Shown: positions 34,359-45,931, numbered from the stretch's first letter. The stretch is DNA of 64,000 nucleotides from Candidatus Brocadia pituitae (GCA_017347445.1 AP021856.1:3170613-3234612); one strand, 5' to 3'. The notes: a model not told the origin generated them from the letters alone. Translations and numbers: made by a program.

Positions 34359-35458
34359 AAACGATATCGTATCTTTACCATGAGCGATTGAATAGGTATG
34401 GCCAGCAGGTTCATGAGTAAAATGGCATACATTACGCCTTCGGGCAAGGTGGTAAAGTCCCGGATCAGCACGGTAATAAATCCACACCCCGCCCCAAAGA
34501 TCCATTTAGCAGTTTGATTATACGTGGTGGTTATCGGGTCGGTAGCCATAAAAAATGCCCCTAAAATCAACCCGCCACTCAGGAGCTGAAAGAAGGGCGG
34601 CGCTACCGTTTTACCTAAAATCAGTGAAAAAAACACGGAAAAGATAAATACACTGCCCAGATAAGATGCCGGTACTCTCCAGTTCGCAACCTTTACTTTC
34701 ATCAGCCACAATCCGGCTAGTATCAGTGCCAAGCGGCACGTCTCACCAAGAGAGCCTGTCGTCGTGCCTAATAACAGGGAAAGATATGATGCAACCTCTC
34801 CGCTCGTTTTGAATGCGGTAAACGGGGTAGCATGGGTCACGGCATCCAATCCTTGAGGTACCGTATGAATGCCCTGTGTCCCGATAAGGGGCATTTGGTA
34901 GCCGGTAACCAGAAATGCAGGAAAACAGATAGTCAGGAACAACCGGCTGAAGAGTGCGGGATTTACGAGATTGTTTCCTACTCCGCCCAGGATATTTCTG
35001 AAGATAATGGCCAACGCTGCCCCCAAACCAATCAGCCAAAGCGGCGCCTGAGGCGGAAGGATGGCTGGAATAAACAGGCAAGTGACAAATCCACCTTCGG
35101 CAATGTGTTCTTCCCGTGCAATGATTACCCAAAGAAAATCTGCGATAAAAACGCCCGCAATAAAAGAAACAATCAGTTTGGGCACAACGCATTGCCAGCC
35201 ATACAGGTATATCGCCGGCAACACCCATCCGCACACTAAAGCTACCAGGACGGCACCCATAAATCGTTTTACGTCGTAATTGTGCCTGATAAAGGGTGGT
35301 GACTGTGCAGTTTCCTTCGGGTTGCGGATCAGTCCGTCAAACGCCTCAAAAACGGCTCCAAAAAAGAAATTCACCTTCCGGTGAGTATGAATAAAGGATT
35401 CAGCCGCGTTAAGGCTCTTGTCCAGAAGGGGTTCTAAAGGCTTAAGGAACTTCTTCAT
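34355..35458 (-). CDS. nqrB: NQR/RNF subunit B/D, membrane flavoprotein
   Basis: 367 residues with about ten membrane helices. Family stretches are GGVGNNLVNPALFSR, MATDPITTTYN and IRDFTTLPEGVMYAILLMNL. A second covalent FMN site is expected in the HATPFTAFK region (the S/T-G-A-T equivalent). It also holds the quinone-side part of the complex in known NQRs. It overlaps the upstream RnfC-like gene by four bases and the downstream nqrC by four, so the operon is translationally coupled throughout. Confidence 0.92.
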   Translation of the reverse strand: MKKFLKPLEPLLDKSLNAAESFIHTHRKVNFFFGAVFEAFDGLIRNPKETAQSPPFIRHNYDVKRFMGAVLVALVCGWVLPAIYLYGWQCVVPKLIVSFIAGVFIADFLWVIIAREEHIAEGGFVTCLFIPAILPPQAPLWLIGLGAALAIIFRNILGGVGNNLVNPALFSRLFLTICFPAFLVTGYQMPLIGTQGIHTVPQGLDAVTHATPFTAFKTSGEVASYLSLLLGTTTGSLGETCRLALILAGLWLMKVKVANWRVPASYLGSVFIFSVFFSLILGKTVAPPFFQLLSGGLILGAFFMATDPITTTYNQTAKWIFGAGCGFITVLIRDFTTLPEGVMYAILLMNLLAIPIQSLMVKIRYRL

Positions 35459-36495
35459 TCGTGTTTATCCAGTGCTTTGCACTCTCTGATTATCTTCAGG
35501 AGCTCTAATTTCGACGGACAGATGAAACTGCACAGTCCACATTCAATACATTTTTCTATATGATAAAGCCTTGCCTTGTGCTTTTCTCCTCTGATATAAC
35601 TGTGGTAATAGAGCGCCGGTTCTAAGGCTACCGGACAAATATCATCGCAGAAATTACAATAGACGCACCGCCGCAATTCCCCAAGCAAGTTTGTCGTAAA
35701 TGCCAGTTCATCCGCCTTGAACATAGGAAACAACACCTTCCGGCACTTTTCTTCTAAAACCACGATATTGTTGACAGACCAGTCTATTTTCAGCGAGAAA
35801 TCGGATATTTCTTTGCCTCGCAAGGGACCGTTCATAAACACTCGGCAGGCGCTTGCGTCTTTGATCTTATTTTTCAGTATCTTTTCAACAGACGTTCCCA
35901 GTTCGGCACGAATAATTTCATTCTCCCGTAAACCCGTGCCTGAAAGGACAACGTATCGTGAATTCACGTCCTTTCTCATAATTCCTTGCTCATACATGGC
36001 CGAAACAGTTTGTGCGTCAACGATCAATATTCCAAGCGACCTTATATCCCGGCCAAAACTTACATCCATGCCTAAAAGGACCTGTATCAGGATGGCTGGG
36101 TCGTCCTGAGGATACTTTGCACAAAGGGGGATTGCCTTAATCCAATCTTCTGCACGGGCAAAATTCACCGCATCTTCAACAGCCCTGTCTTCTTTTTCAT
36201 TGATCGCCAGGTGAAACCTTGCGTCTGGAAAATAACCCGTTCTTATCTCTTTCAGCCTGTTGAGAAATGCGGTAGTTTTGTGTTTCAGGATTACCCAGTT
36301 GGGCAATGTCCACGGTTCGGTTGGGCACAGGTTTACAATAACATGCTCTACCTTCTGGCCGGTAACCGGGAATTGAAACGTCTCCGGTGCACTGTCAGAG
36401 GAAATATCATCTATGACATTGCAAAACGATAAAGGGTAAGCATCGAGCAGATGAAATCCACCGTTAAACCCTATGGCTTCTTTTCTTTTCAGCAT
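35455..36495 (-). CDS. RnfC/NqrA-like subunit with two 4Fe-4S motifs, short form
   Basis: 346 residues, shorter than RnfC or NqrA (about 440 or more). Residues 120-200 match the RnfC/NqrA middle region: AKYPQDDPAILIQVLLG, then ILIVDAQTVSAMYEQG and VLSGTGLRENEIIRAELGT. The C-terminus has CVYCNFCDDICP at 277-288 and CIECGLCSFICP at 316-327, RnfC-type ferredoxin clusters that true NqrA lacks. The N-terminal glycine-rich NADH/FMN-binding part of RnfC is reduced. It is the first gene of the operon, in the position of nqrA. The complex therefore mixes NqrF-type NADH input with an RnfC-type iron-sulfur subunit. The start is ATG with a weak AGGA. Confidence 0.82.
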   Translation of the reverse strand: MLKRKEAIGFNGGFHLLDAYPLSFCNVIDDISSDSAPETFQFPVTGQKVEHVIVNLCPTEPWTLPNWVILKHKTTAFLNRLKEIRTGYFPDARFHLAINEKEDRAVEDAVNFARAEDWIKAIPLCAKYPQDDPAILIQVLLGMDVSFGRDIRSLGILIVDAQTVSAMYEQGIMRKDVNSRYVVLSGTGLRENEIIRAELGTSVEKILKNKIKDASACRVFMNGPLRGKEISDFSLKIDWSVNNIVVLEEKCRKVLFPMFKADELAFTTNLLGELRRCVYCNFCDDICPVALEPALYYHSYIRGEKHKARLYHIEKCIECGLCSFICPSKLELLKIIRECKALDKHE

Positions 36496-36949
36496 GGCTT
36501 AATCCTGGCAAAAGCATGATGAGGCACATATGTTTTAAGAAAATTGAAAAAGATTTGCGTTAACATATCAATAAGGGTTCAAGATGTCAAGCAAACTTAT
36601 TTTGGTTGAACTTATTTTAGAAAATAGAAGGTGACCGATTACATCAGATACGAACGAGTTGGTTGAATGATAGGGAGTAATAAAGAAAATGTTGAATCAT
36701 ACCGCAGAAAAAGAGAAAAACATCGTTTCAGAGTTGATACGCTGGTTAGGGCGTATTGAAATCCCACCTGATTGCGCAGATTCTATTCTCGGTCAACCTG
36801 GAAGAACCTGACATCATTGTTTTTCCAAGGCCAGGCCAAAAATCTTGATCCAATCTGAAAAGAACCCTCATAATCAACCGATTTGCTCTCCCGCATTTCT
36901 ATTTTCAAGATGGCACCAAGAGATCCCCACTAACCAGAGAACTACCCAT
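36496..36949. other. Intergenic region upstream of the NQR operon
   Basis: 454 bp that must contain the nqr promoter on the minus strand. A possible 40-codon plus-strand frame is at 36689-36811. No strong promoter consensus or palindrome was identified. Confidence 0.4.
36689..36811 (+). CDS. Possible 40-residue protein
   Basis: ATG 36689 with AGGGAG 12 bp upstream; 40 codons, predicted helical first half (EKEKNIVSELIRWLGRIEIP), ending in RT. No family recognised. The spacing of the ribosome site is long and the frame is short, so this may not be real or may be the start of a decayed longer gene. Confidence 0.25.
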   Translation: MLNHTAEKEKNIVSELIRWLGRIEIPPDCADSILGQPGRT

Positions 36950-37909
36950 CTAAAAGGCCACTGCGAACCCTAATGTTCCTGCATAGTCCGGGGTGGATTG
37001 ATCCATCCCGATGTTATTGCTGCCAAAGAGGGCAACCCGATCGTTGAGCGTCCAGTTGAATCCCGCTCCAACTGCGTATTCTGTAACGTCCTCCGCCGTT
37101 GTCCTGCTGTCGGAACGTGACCTTAGAAGTGACTCGTTGTTGATATAACCTTGAATAAAGACGGCCAGATCGCTTATCACGTCGCGTTGGAAAGCCCATT
37201 GAAAGGACGGCTCTACGACCTCTTCGCCTGTTGGCCCATCCATGACTACGAATCCGAGGTTCCAATTCAAGGCAACATCACAAGGTAGCGCATGATCGAC
37301 ATTCATGGTGAGTGAGTACTGTGTTCCGCTATCGAAAGCCTCGGATCCCCATGTGGTCTGAATATATGCCTCGAGACCCAGTGAATAGTTGAAATATTTC
37401 CAGGTATCCTCGGCCAAGTGGATCTTTGTGTCGAAGGTCAGAGGCGAGAATCCGGCGGTGGACTGCGGCGGCCCCTGAACGCTGAAGCCCAGGGTATACA
37501 GCCTCAACTCCATGAAGTTAGTCAAGCCGTAACGCAGCAATATCTCACAGTTGTATAGTTTCGGCGAGTTGTTGCTGGCTCCCTGCAACGCCAGGGGAAC
37601 CATCTCCACATAAACACCCCCCTTGGGTAGCGTGCAGGAGGAATTGGGGAGATTGGAGAGATCGGGTCCTGGCGATCGAATTGTCACCCTGGATACCGGT
37701 GCCGTGGCCGCTGAGTCCTTATGCCGGTCTGCTGTTGTACTGTCTGGCCGCACAACCATAATATTGTCTTCCAGGGCATTTACAACAGCGACAGGTGCGG
37801 GCGATGGATCGATGACTGTTGGCGGGAACGAGCGGACGGACGTTGCGCAGCCAGTCGACACCAGGGCAGCAAATAACAGGAAAATGATTTTTCCCATAGA
37901 AATATCCAT
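36950..37909 (-). CDS. Outer-membrane beta-barrel lipoprotein, putative
   Basis: 319 residues from ATG 37909 (MDISMGK), the first Met before a lipoprotein signal (LFAALVSTGCATS); the frame continues upstream to 38014 but would bury the signal. After a Pro/Thr-rich linker, residues 95-319 show alternating beta strands: NCEILLRYGLTNFMELRLYT, FDTKIHLAEDT, YSLGLEAYIQTTWG, SFQWAFQRDV and a final aromatic strand GTLGFAVAF. This suits the transporter/phenol MetA-pathway-like barrel family. Codon use looks more GC-rich than its neighbours. No operon partner. Confidence 0.62.
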   Translation of the reverse strand: MDISMGKIIFLLFAALVSTGCATSVRSFPPTVIDPSPAPVAVVNALEDNIMVVRPDSTTADRHKDSAATAPVSRVTIRSPGPDLSNLPNSSCTLPKGGVYVEMVPLALQGASNNSPKLYNCEILLRYGLTNFMELRLYTLGFSVQGPPQSTAGFSPLTFDTKIHLAEDTWKYFNYSLGLEAYIQTTWGSEAFDSGTQYSLTMNVDHALPCDVALNWNLGFVVMDGPTGEEVVEPSFQWAFQRDVISDLAVFIQGYINNESLLRSRSDSRTTAEDVTEYAVGAGFNWTLNDRVALFGSNNIGMDQSTPDYAGTLGFAVAF

Positions 37910-38014
37910 TGAGCAAATATAAAAAAGTGCAGGTATTCTTGTTTTATCAACCCAATAGAACATCCAGGAAAAGAGAAAGAGGCTGGTGTGAAATTTTTGC
38001 TCCATTATGGCCAA

Positions 38015-38446
38015 AAAGAAGCTGAAAAGTCAAACAAAAAGACCGCTCTCGGATTAGTGATTGATTCCACTGCTTGTTTCTGTGCATATTTTTTCTCTTC
38101 CATTACCCGCCCTCCTTCTGCCTTACGCTTTCCCCGGAATCGTTTATACTGACCTTGACATTATCATGAGGCATTACCGTTTCGGCTGCAACACTTGTTT
38201 GCGCTCCCAATGCTTCACCTTTAGCCCGCATTTCTCACGGAGGGTAATTGGTGATATCAAAAGGTCTCAGGATGCGTTACAAGGTTGCTTTATCGGACAG
38301 ATTTTTCGGTTGTTCTGCAATAAAAATGAATAGTTTCATGATTTCACTGATACTATCACCGGGACATACCGCAAAAAGGCATATTTTGGGCGTAGCACTC
38401 CCCTCCGGCTTAGCAACCTACTACACGGGTAAATCTTTTCTGAACC
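38015..38446. other. Intergenic region
   Basis: 432 bp between the lipoprotein gene and an IS1380 remnant. Open frames present are motif-free and lack starts. Probably degraded insertion DNA; nothing is recognised. Confidence 0.3.
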
Positions 38447-38872
38447 TCAGCAGAGCATTGGATACGCTTTGCGAATGTTTTGAAAAGCAAGCCGAAAGAT
38501 TTCTTTATAGGGATAAGCGCTGAACAGGCAAACGGCTATTCTCCTTACGCTCACCTTTACCTGTGCGCCAATCTTGAGCAGTTTTGTGCGGATTGTATTG
38601 CACTGTGCCTGTGAGAATTCTGTTGAACAAAGCCCTACCCATCTTAATTCGTTGAGTAACACATACGCCACTGACGAGAACCACAGCCTTAGTTGATTGG
38701 CACGCATCGTCTCTGTGCTTGTCCGGTCGGCAAACAAATGCAACTGTTGTTCCTTGATCCTGTTTTCCATCTCCCCACGTGCACAATACTCTTGCTCGTA
38801 AAGACTCCTGGCGTCTCTCTCCTCCGATTTTAGTGATGTTACTACAAACCGGGGATTTGGCCCCTTCTCTCA
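38447..38872 (-). pseudogene. IS1380-family transposase, C-terminal remnant
   Basis: Read leftward: PNPRFVVTSLKSEERDARSL, YEQEYCARGEMENRIKEQQ, LFADRTSTETMRANQLRLWF, then KLLKIGAQVKVSVRRI. This is the conserved C-terminal block of IS1380 transposases, where the GEMENRIKEQQ glutamate region is catalytic. The N-terminal two thirds are missing; the remnant begins right after the end of thiE. One internal frame covers 38447-38770 from an ATG but is not a functional protein. Confidence 0.82.
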
Positions 38873-38882
38873 AGGTTCCGCC

Positions 38883-39530
38883 TTACCAACTACCCGACGT
38901 TACGATTTTAATGAATAAACCTCTGGCCATACCTTCCGGATTGTCAGCATTCATAATGCTCGAAATGACTGCAATACCATCCGCCCCGCTCCGCAAAACA
39001 CTTCCTGCATTGTCTTTATTAATTCCACCCAGTGCAACAACGGGTATATGAATTTCTTTTTTTAGTTTCTGAATCTCTGCAACTCCGGTCGGCTTAAGAA
39101 GTCCAGCCTTTGAAGGGGTATCAAAGACAGGGCCGAACGTTATGTAATCAGCCCCACAACCCTGCGCCTGCAATGCCTCCGCGCGATTGTGGGTAGATAC
39201 GCCAATAAGCCTTTTAGTGCCGACCAGTCTTCTTACAACCGGAAGCGGCAGTGATTGCCAACCCAGATGCACACCATCGGCTTCCACTGCAAGGGCAATG
39301 TCAACCCTGTCATTGATGATTAAATTTGCCTTAAAATCGGAAGTTATCTTTCGTAATTCGTATGCTAAGGAGTAAAGTTCGTGGGTGGTAAGTCCCTTTT
39401 CCCTTACTTGCACCGTCGTAACACCGCCTTGTAGAGCCAGTTGTACGGTATTGAGAAATGGTTGTTTACAGAGATTTCTATCGGTGATCAGTACCAGGGA
39501 AAGATCGCCTGGTGGCTGCTTACATCTCAT
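38883..39530 (-). CDS. thiE: Thiamine-phosphate synthase
   Basis: 215 residues, full length. It couples the thiazole and pyrimidine phosphates to thiamine phosphate. TIM-barrel family motifs: ITDRNLC, TTVQVREKG, IINDRVDIALAVEADGVHLG, IGVSTHNRAEA, DYITFGPVF and VVALGGINKDN. It overlaps the upstream Uma2 gene by 11 bp on the same strand, an odd pairing that suggests the Uma2 gene arrived or moved next to it. No TPP riboswitch is visible in front. Confidence 0.95.
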   Translation of the reverse strand: MRCKQPPGDLSLVLITDRNLCKQPFLNTVQLALQGGVTTVQVREKGLTTHELYSLAYELRKITSDFKANLIINDRVDIALAVEADGVHLGWQSLPLPVVRRLVGTKRLIGVSTHNRAEALQAQGCGADYITFGPVFDTPSKAGLLKPTGVAEIQKLKKEIHIPVVALGGINKDNAGSVLRSGADGIAVISSIMNADNPEGMARGLFIKIVTSGSW

Positions 39531-40077
39531 AAAACACGGAGTTCAAATCTATCGACAGGTCTGGAAGGAGAGGCGAGGATAATGGGGTATTTACATCATA
39601 TGTGCCGGTTTTTTTATAACCGGTCACGTCATTACTTAACACCTCTATGGTCTGCTTTATGGGGTCCACAATCCAGTACTCTTTTACACCATACTTGCCA
39701 TAGAGTTTACGCTTAATCTCACGGTCCCGGTAGCTTATCTTTGGAGAAAGAATTTCTACTACTAAGTCCGGTGCGCCCTGTATATTATTATGGGTAATTA
39801 TATTTCTTCGTTCTTTCGATACATAGATAATATCCGGTTGCACAACATCCTCTTCAGAAAAGACCACATCAAAAGGGGCATAATAAACAAAGCCTGATCT
39901 TCTCTTTTTAACAAAGGTCATTAAGGTATATTCCAATTCTCTTGAAATACGCTGATGGGATTCATTTGGTGAAGGTACCACAAAGAATTCTCCTTCGACA
40001 AGCTCGTACCGTCTATCTTCGGGCATGTGCAGATAATCCTGATAGGTAAATTTAACTTTTACATCAGTTTTTGTCAT
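39520..40077 (-). CDS. Uma2-family putative endonuclease (DUF820)
   Basis: 185 residues. The PD-(D/E)XK-like core reads YELVEGEFFVVPSPNESHQR, VVQPDIIYVS, GAPDLVVEILSP and KLYGKYGVKEYWIVDP, all hallmark Uma2 motifs with the catalytic D, E and K in place. Uma2 proteins are abundant in cyanobacteria and planctomycetes; in vivo role is unknown. A paralogue lies at 59721-60278. It starts at ATG 40077 and its end overlaps thiE by 11 bp. Confidence 0.9.
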   Translation of the reverse strand: MTKTDVKVKFTYQDYLHMPEDRRYELVEGEFFVVPSPNESHQRISRELEYTLMTFVKKRRSGFVYYAPFDVVFSEEDVVQPDIIYVSKERRNIITHNNIQGAPDLVVEILSPKISYRDREIKRKLYGKYGVKEYWIVDPIKQTIEVLSNDVTGYKKTGTYDVNTPLSSPLLPDLSIDLNSVFYEM

Positions 40078-40248
40078 AGTTTCACCGCTTAACCTGGGTA
40101 TTGATGTGAGAATTAGAGGTTAAGGAAGAGGCAAAAAATGGGTTGTCCAGCCTCTTGCATAACCTGCCTGCTGATAGTAATACAGGATGTAGATAAATTC
40201 AAGATTTATTTTTCTGCAGAAAATATTCAATTATTAACCAGCGAACAG

Positions 40249-41703
40249 TTATATGTGCAATGCCGGTATTAATTTTTTATCAATAAGCTGATTATGCTGT
40301 TTTAGCAGAGGATTCACTACTTCACTGATGAATTCTTCCACCTGCTGTGGCGCCCTGCCAACGAGCTTGACCGGATCAGAAATTTCTTTTAGCTTCGATT
40401 TAACTTTGGAAAATGCAGGGTCTTGTGCGATTTGATTCAAAAGGTCGTTTTTGCCCCCCTCTTCTTTTATCCTGCGGGCAGCCTCCATCGCGTGCCTGCG
40501 AATTTTTTCGTGCAGCGCCTGGCGGTCTCCCCCGGCATTCACGGCCTCCATAAGGATATTTTCTGTCACCATAAAAGGCAACTCATCCGCAAGATGATGA
40601 CCGATAACGGAGGGATATACGCTGAAACCGGATGCAACGTTTAATATAATATTCAATATGCCATCAATGGCAAGAAACGCTTCCGGGACAGAAATTCTCT
40701 TGTTGGCAGAATCGTCCAGCGTCCTTTCAAACCACTGTGAGGAGGCGGTAAATGCGGGGTTTAAACAGTTGCAGAGCACATAACGCGCAAGGGCTGCGAC
40801 CCGCTCACAACGCATAGGGTTCCTCTTGTAAGCCATGGCGGAGGAACCGATCTGTTCTTCCTCAAAGGGCTCTTCTACCTCTTTCAGGTGTTGCAGGAGT
40901 CGCATATCATTGGAAAATTTTTGGGAAGATTGCGCAATCCCCGCCAGACTGAACACGATCTGGCTATCAATTTTCCGGCTGTAGGTTTGACCCGTTATCG
41001 GATAATAACCATCAAACCCCATTTTCTTTGTGACGAGTTCATCCAATCTTTTTACCTTTTCCGTATCATTGTGGAAAAGCGCCATGAAACTTGCCTGGGT
41101 GCCGGTGGTGCCTTTTACGCCATGGAACCGCAGCCCTGTGATTCGCATGTCCACTTCCTCGATATCCAGGAGATAATCCTGTATCCACAGGCACACACGT
41201 TTCCCTAAGGTGGTTGGTTGTGCAGGCTGGAAATGCGTAAAACTTAAGGTTGCAAGATCTTTATATTTGATTGCCTGACTTGAAAGTACGCTTACAACAT
41301 TGACCAGCTTTGCAAAAACGATGCGCAGTCCTTCTCTCATCTGGATAAGATCGGTATTGTCCTGTACATAGGCGCTGGTTGCGCCAAGATGGATAATCGG
41401 CCTTGCATTGGGACATTGTTCACCATAGGCGTGAATATGCGACATGACGTCGTGTCTGAGTTTCCGCTCATACTGCCGTGCAACATCAAAGTTGATCGAA
41501 TCCTGAAAGCGTCGCATTTCATCGATTTGATCGCTGGTAATTGCTTCCAACCCAAGTTCTTTCTGCGCCTCTGCAAGTGCAATCCAAAGTCGCCTCCATG
41601 TGCTGAATTTATATTGATCAGAAAAGAGGGCGCACATTTCTTTACTCGCATACCGCTCGGAAAGGGGAGATTGATAGGTATTGCATTGATTGGTCAATGG
41701 CAT
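40249..41703 (-). CDS. purB: Adenylosuccinate lyase
   Basis: 484 residues of the fumarase/aspartase superfamily. It cleaves SAICAR and adenylosuccinate in purine synthesis. Motifs include LGATSAYVQDNTDL, LSFTHFQPAQPTT with the catalytic His, and the superfamily signature GSSAMAYKRNPMRCE at about residue 293. The sequence resembles the longer, eukaryote-like form. Nothing suggests an operon. Confidence 0.95.
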   Translation of the reverse strand: MPLTNQCNTYQSPLSERYASKEMCALFSDQYKFSTWRRLWIALAEAQKELGLEAITSDQIDEMRRFQDSINFDVARQYERKLRHDVMSHIHAYGEQCPNARPIIHLGATSAYVQDNTDLIQMREGLRIVFAKLVNVVSVLSSQAIKYKDLATLSFTHFQPAQPTTLGKRVCLWIQDYLLDIEEVDMRITGLRFHGVKGTTGTQASFMALFHNDTEKVKRLDELVTKKMGFDGYYPITGQTYSRKIDSQIVFSLAGIAQSSQKFSNDMRLLQHLKEVEEPFEEEQIGSSAMAYKRNPMRCERVAALARYVLCNCLNPAFTASSQWFERTLDDSANKRISVPEAFLAIDGILNIILNVASGFSVYPSVIGHHLADELPFMVTENILMEAVNAGGDRQALHEKIRRHAMEAARRIKEEGGKNDLLNQIAQDPAFSKVKSKLKEISDPVKLVGRAPQQVEEFISEVVNPLLKQHNQLIDKKLIPALHI

Positions 41704-41761
41704 AAAGATATCGCAACTACGTGCGTAACAAAATATTTTAAGATTTTTAAATAAAATGATT

Positions 41762-41794
41762 AACCCTGTCAGGGCTTATAACCCTGACAGGGTT
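41762..41794. repeat. Palindromic repeat AACCCTGTCAGGG
   Basis: AACCCTGTCAGGG (41762-41774) with its complement CCCTGACAGGGTT (41782-41794). The arm CCCTGACAGGGTT recurs at about 44947-44960, so this is a dispersed repeat. Confidence 0.65.
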
Positions 41795-41888
41795 GGCTTC
41801 ATGAATTTGTACTTCGGATTTTGTCTTTTCCGGCTCATCCGTGTCAGGGTATTTTAAACGTAAAAGTATGAAAATCAACAGGAAATAA

Positions 41889-41922
41889 AAAAGGCGTTGA
41901 CTGTTCAGGTACAACGCCTTTT
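41889..41922 (-). terminator. groESL rho-independent terminator
   Basis: AAAAGGCGTTG (41889-41899) pairs with CAACGCCTTTT (41912-41922) around a 12-base loop, with a flanking A run that becomes a U tract on the minus strand. It lies 85 bp after the groEL stop. Confidence 0.85.
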
Positions 41923-42006
41923 AATGAAAAATTTTTCTTTCGAATTTTTCTCGGGTTCTGGTCAAAAAAACTTGCACCCGCTGCTGCAATCGGTTTTCTT
42001 ATACCA

Positions 42007-43931
<1,925 letters not shown>

Positions 43932-44031
43932 ACCTCACACCGTTCCTTTCTTTGCTTTAATCCACAAAATCTTTTCACCACTGTATCTTCACATGTGCTC
44001 ATCTTCTGCCGGAAAGCATATGTCCGGCCTG

Positions 44032-44436
44032 CTATTTCCAGTAATACTTTGCGATGACCTGCTCAACGGAATCCCGCAATATATTAATATTTATGGGCTT
44101 TGGTATCAGCGTATAGGCATTCGCGCTAATAAGGTCTATCTGAAGTTCCTTTGTTATTTCTCCCGACATAAAGATGCAGGGAATAGCAAGACTGATTTCT
44201 CTTTTAATAATTTTAAATGTTTCTAAGCCGCTATAATCAGGGAGGTGGGCATCTAAAATCAGGAGATGCACCTCTTCACTCCTTGCAATCTTTATAGCCT
44301 CCCGCCCGCAACTGGCAAGATAGGTGGTATAACCCTTCGGTTCGAAAACGTCTTTTATGCTGTCACGGCACGACTCATCATCATCTGTTATCAGAAGTGA
44401 ATAATGCCCTGCCCGTGGATCTAATAATGCCATCAT
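44032..44436 (-). CDS. Single-domain CheY-like response regulator
   Basis: 134 residues. A receiver domain only: acidic pocket in ITDDDE, phosphoacceptor D62 in LLILDAHLP, switch S91 in FMSGE and K113 in IPKPIN. No output domain, so it acts through protein contact or a phosphorelay. Isolated from any histidine kinase; the partner is unknown. It lies about 100 bp before groES on the same strand but with its own start. Confidence 0.92.
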   Translation of the reverse strand: MMALLDPRAGHYSLLITDDDESCRDSIKDVFEPKGYTTYLASCGREAIKIARSEEVHLLILDAHLPDYSGLETFKIIKREISLAIPCIFMSGEITKELQIDLISANAYTLIPKPININILRDSVEQVIAKYYWK

Positions 44437-45061
44437 AATTAAATTCTCTAAAAATCTTAAAAAAAATCCTATTGTAAAGTTAGCAAATTATATACCATCA
44501 AAACACATATCAATCTGATGGTAATAGGCGCTGGATGATTCTTGCAATGAATCAAACAATGAACGATGAAGCAAAACCGATATAGTATCTTACAAAATAA
44601 CTACTTACGGCTTGTATAAAAATTACATTTGCTAAATTTTACAGAATTTTATTTTACTTATCAATACGATTTTGCCTCTACCATTTTTGGCACTTTTTGG
44701 TGACATATTTTTTTGTTGCTGTCATTATGGCAGGCATCCAAGCCATAAATATTTCCCATCATCTCCTTGATTAACACACCGTTTGTCACTATAATCTCCC
44801 CATTCGGCTCGGCGATTCTATGGGGTGGCATGGCACGGACAAATTCCGTCTGTCCATGCGGGTGCATGCACAATGTTTTGCCCGAATCGGTTATTTTTGA
44901 ATTCAAACGAGTTGGAAAAGACAAAATCTAAAGCACGAAATTTGTGAGTCAACCCTGACAGGGTTAGTCATTTTTGCTAATAATTATCCCTGCATGCTTC
45001 GGGCAGGGAATGCCAAAATTATCTTTGGAAGATCCTAATTAATGAGACACAAAAGGTCAAC

Positions 45062-45931
45062 ATGAGTTTTTCTGCCTTACTGAAAAAAATCACCTCGATA
45101 CTCGATTTAATCAAATTCAGCCACACCATATTTTCATTTCCTTTTGCCGTAATGAGCGCATTTCTTGCAGCAGACGGCATGCCCGGGCTGAAACAGTTAC
45201 TGCTTATCTTTGCCGCGCTGATAGCAGCCAGGAGCGCTGCCATGGCCTTTAACCGGCTGGTCGACACCTCGTACGATATTCATAATCCGCGCACGGCGTA
45301 TCGTGTTGCACTGCAAAAGAAGATCGGGAGAGGTTCTGTGTGGATATTTACCATTCTATGCGTCATGCTCTTTATTGCCTGCGCCTGGCTGCTCAATCAA
45401 TTGGCCTTCTTCATGGCTCCCTTAGCCATTCTTATCATCTTTGGATATTCATACACAAAGCGGTTTACCCATTTTTCCCATTTCGTCCTTGGCCTTGCAT
45501 TGGGATTGTCACCCATCGGTGCATGGGTTGGGATTCAGGGCGCTCTAACAACAACACCATTTCTGCTGGCACTTGCCGTAGTCTTGTGGACGGCGGGATT
45601 CGATATTATCTATGCATGTCAGGACATGGAACACGACGTGAAATCGGGATTATATTCCATTCCCAAGAAATTAGGCATCAAGGGGGCACTAATCCTTTCT
45701 GCAGTACTGCATCTTTTTATGGTGGGGGTGTTGCTGGTGGTATCACGATATACAGAGTTGGGTTTGATGTATACGATCGGTGTGGGTATTGTTGCCATAT
45801 TGCTCATTTATGAGCATGCCCTCGTAAGGCCAAAAGACCTGTCCAAAATTAACACGGCCTTTTTTACCGTGAATGGAATCATCAGCGTTGGCCTCATGGG
45901 TGTAACGCTACTCGATATCTTTGTGAGGTAA
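45062..45931 (+). CDS. UbiA-family prenyltransferase (4-hydroxybenzoate or MqnP type)
   Basis: 289 residues, about eight membrane helices. The first Asp motif is NRLVDTSYDIHNPRT and the second is DIIYACQDMEHDVKSGLYSIP, together binding prenyl diphosphate via Mg2+. The sequence fits the ubiA-other group, which includes MqnP of the futalosine menaquinone route. A quinone role suits the NQR complex in the same window, but no mqn genes are adjacent, so 4-hydroxybenzoate prenylation cannot be excluded. Start ATG 45062. Confidence 0.88.
   Translation: MSFSALLKKITSILDLIKFSHTIFSFPFAVMSAFLAADGMPGLKQLLLIFAALIAARSAAMAFNRLVDTSYDIHNPRTAYRVALQKKIGRGSVWIFTILCVMLFIACAWLLNQLAFFMAPLAILIIFGYSYTKRFTHFSHFVLGLALGLSPIGAWVGIQGALTTTPFLLALAVVLWTAGFDIIYACQDMEHDVKSGLYSIPKKLGIKGALILSAVLHLFMVGVLLVVSRYTELGLMYTIGVGIVAILLIYEHALVRPKDLSKINTAFFTVNGIISVGLMGVTLLDIFVR

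Noticed and set aside
38883-39530. TPP riboswitch for thiE
   Set aside because: The gene start overlaps the upstream coding gene, leaving no leader, and no CTGAGA-type core was found.
43932-44031. CIRCE operator before groES
   Set aside because: No TTAGCACTC inverted repeat was found in the 100 bp.
44661-44924. 87-codon minus-strand frame with CMHPHGQ and CH motifs
   Set aside because: Considered as a metal- or heme-binding peptide, but the His/Cys pattern fits no known motif, no ribosome site is visible, and it starts in a repeat-bearing gap.
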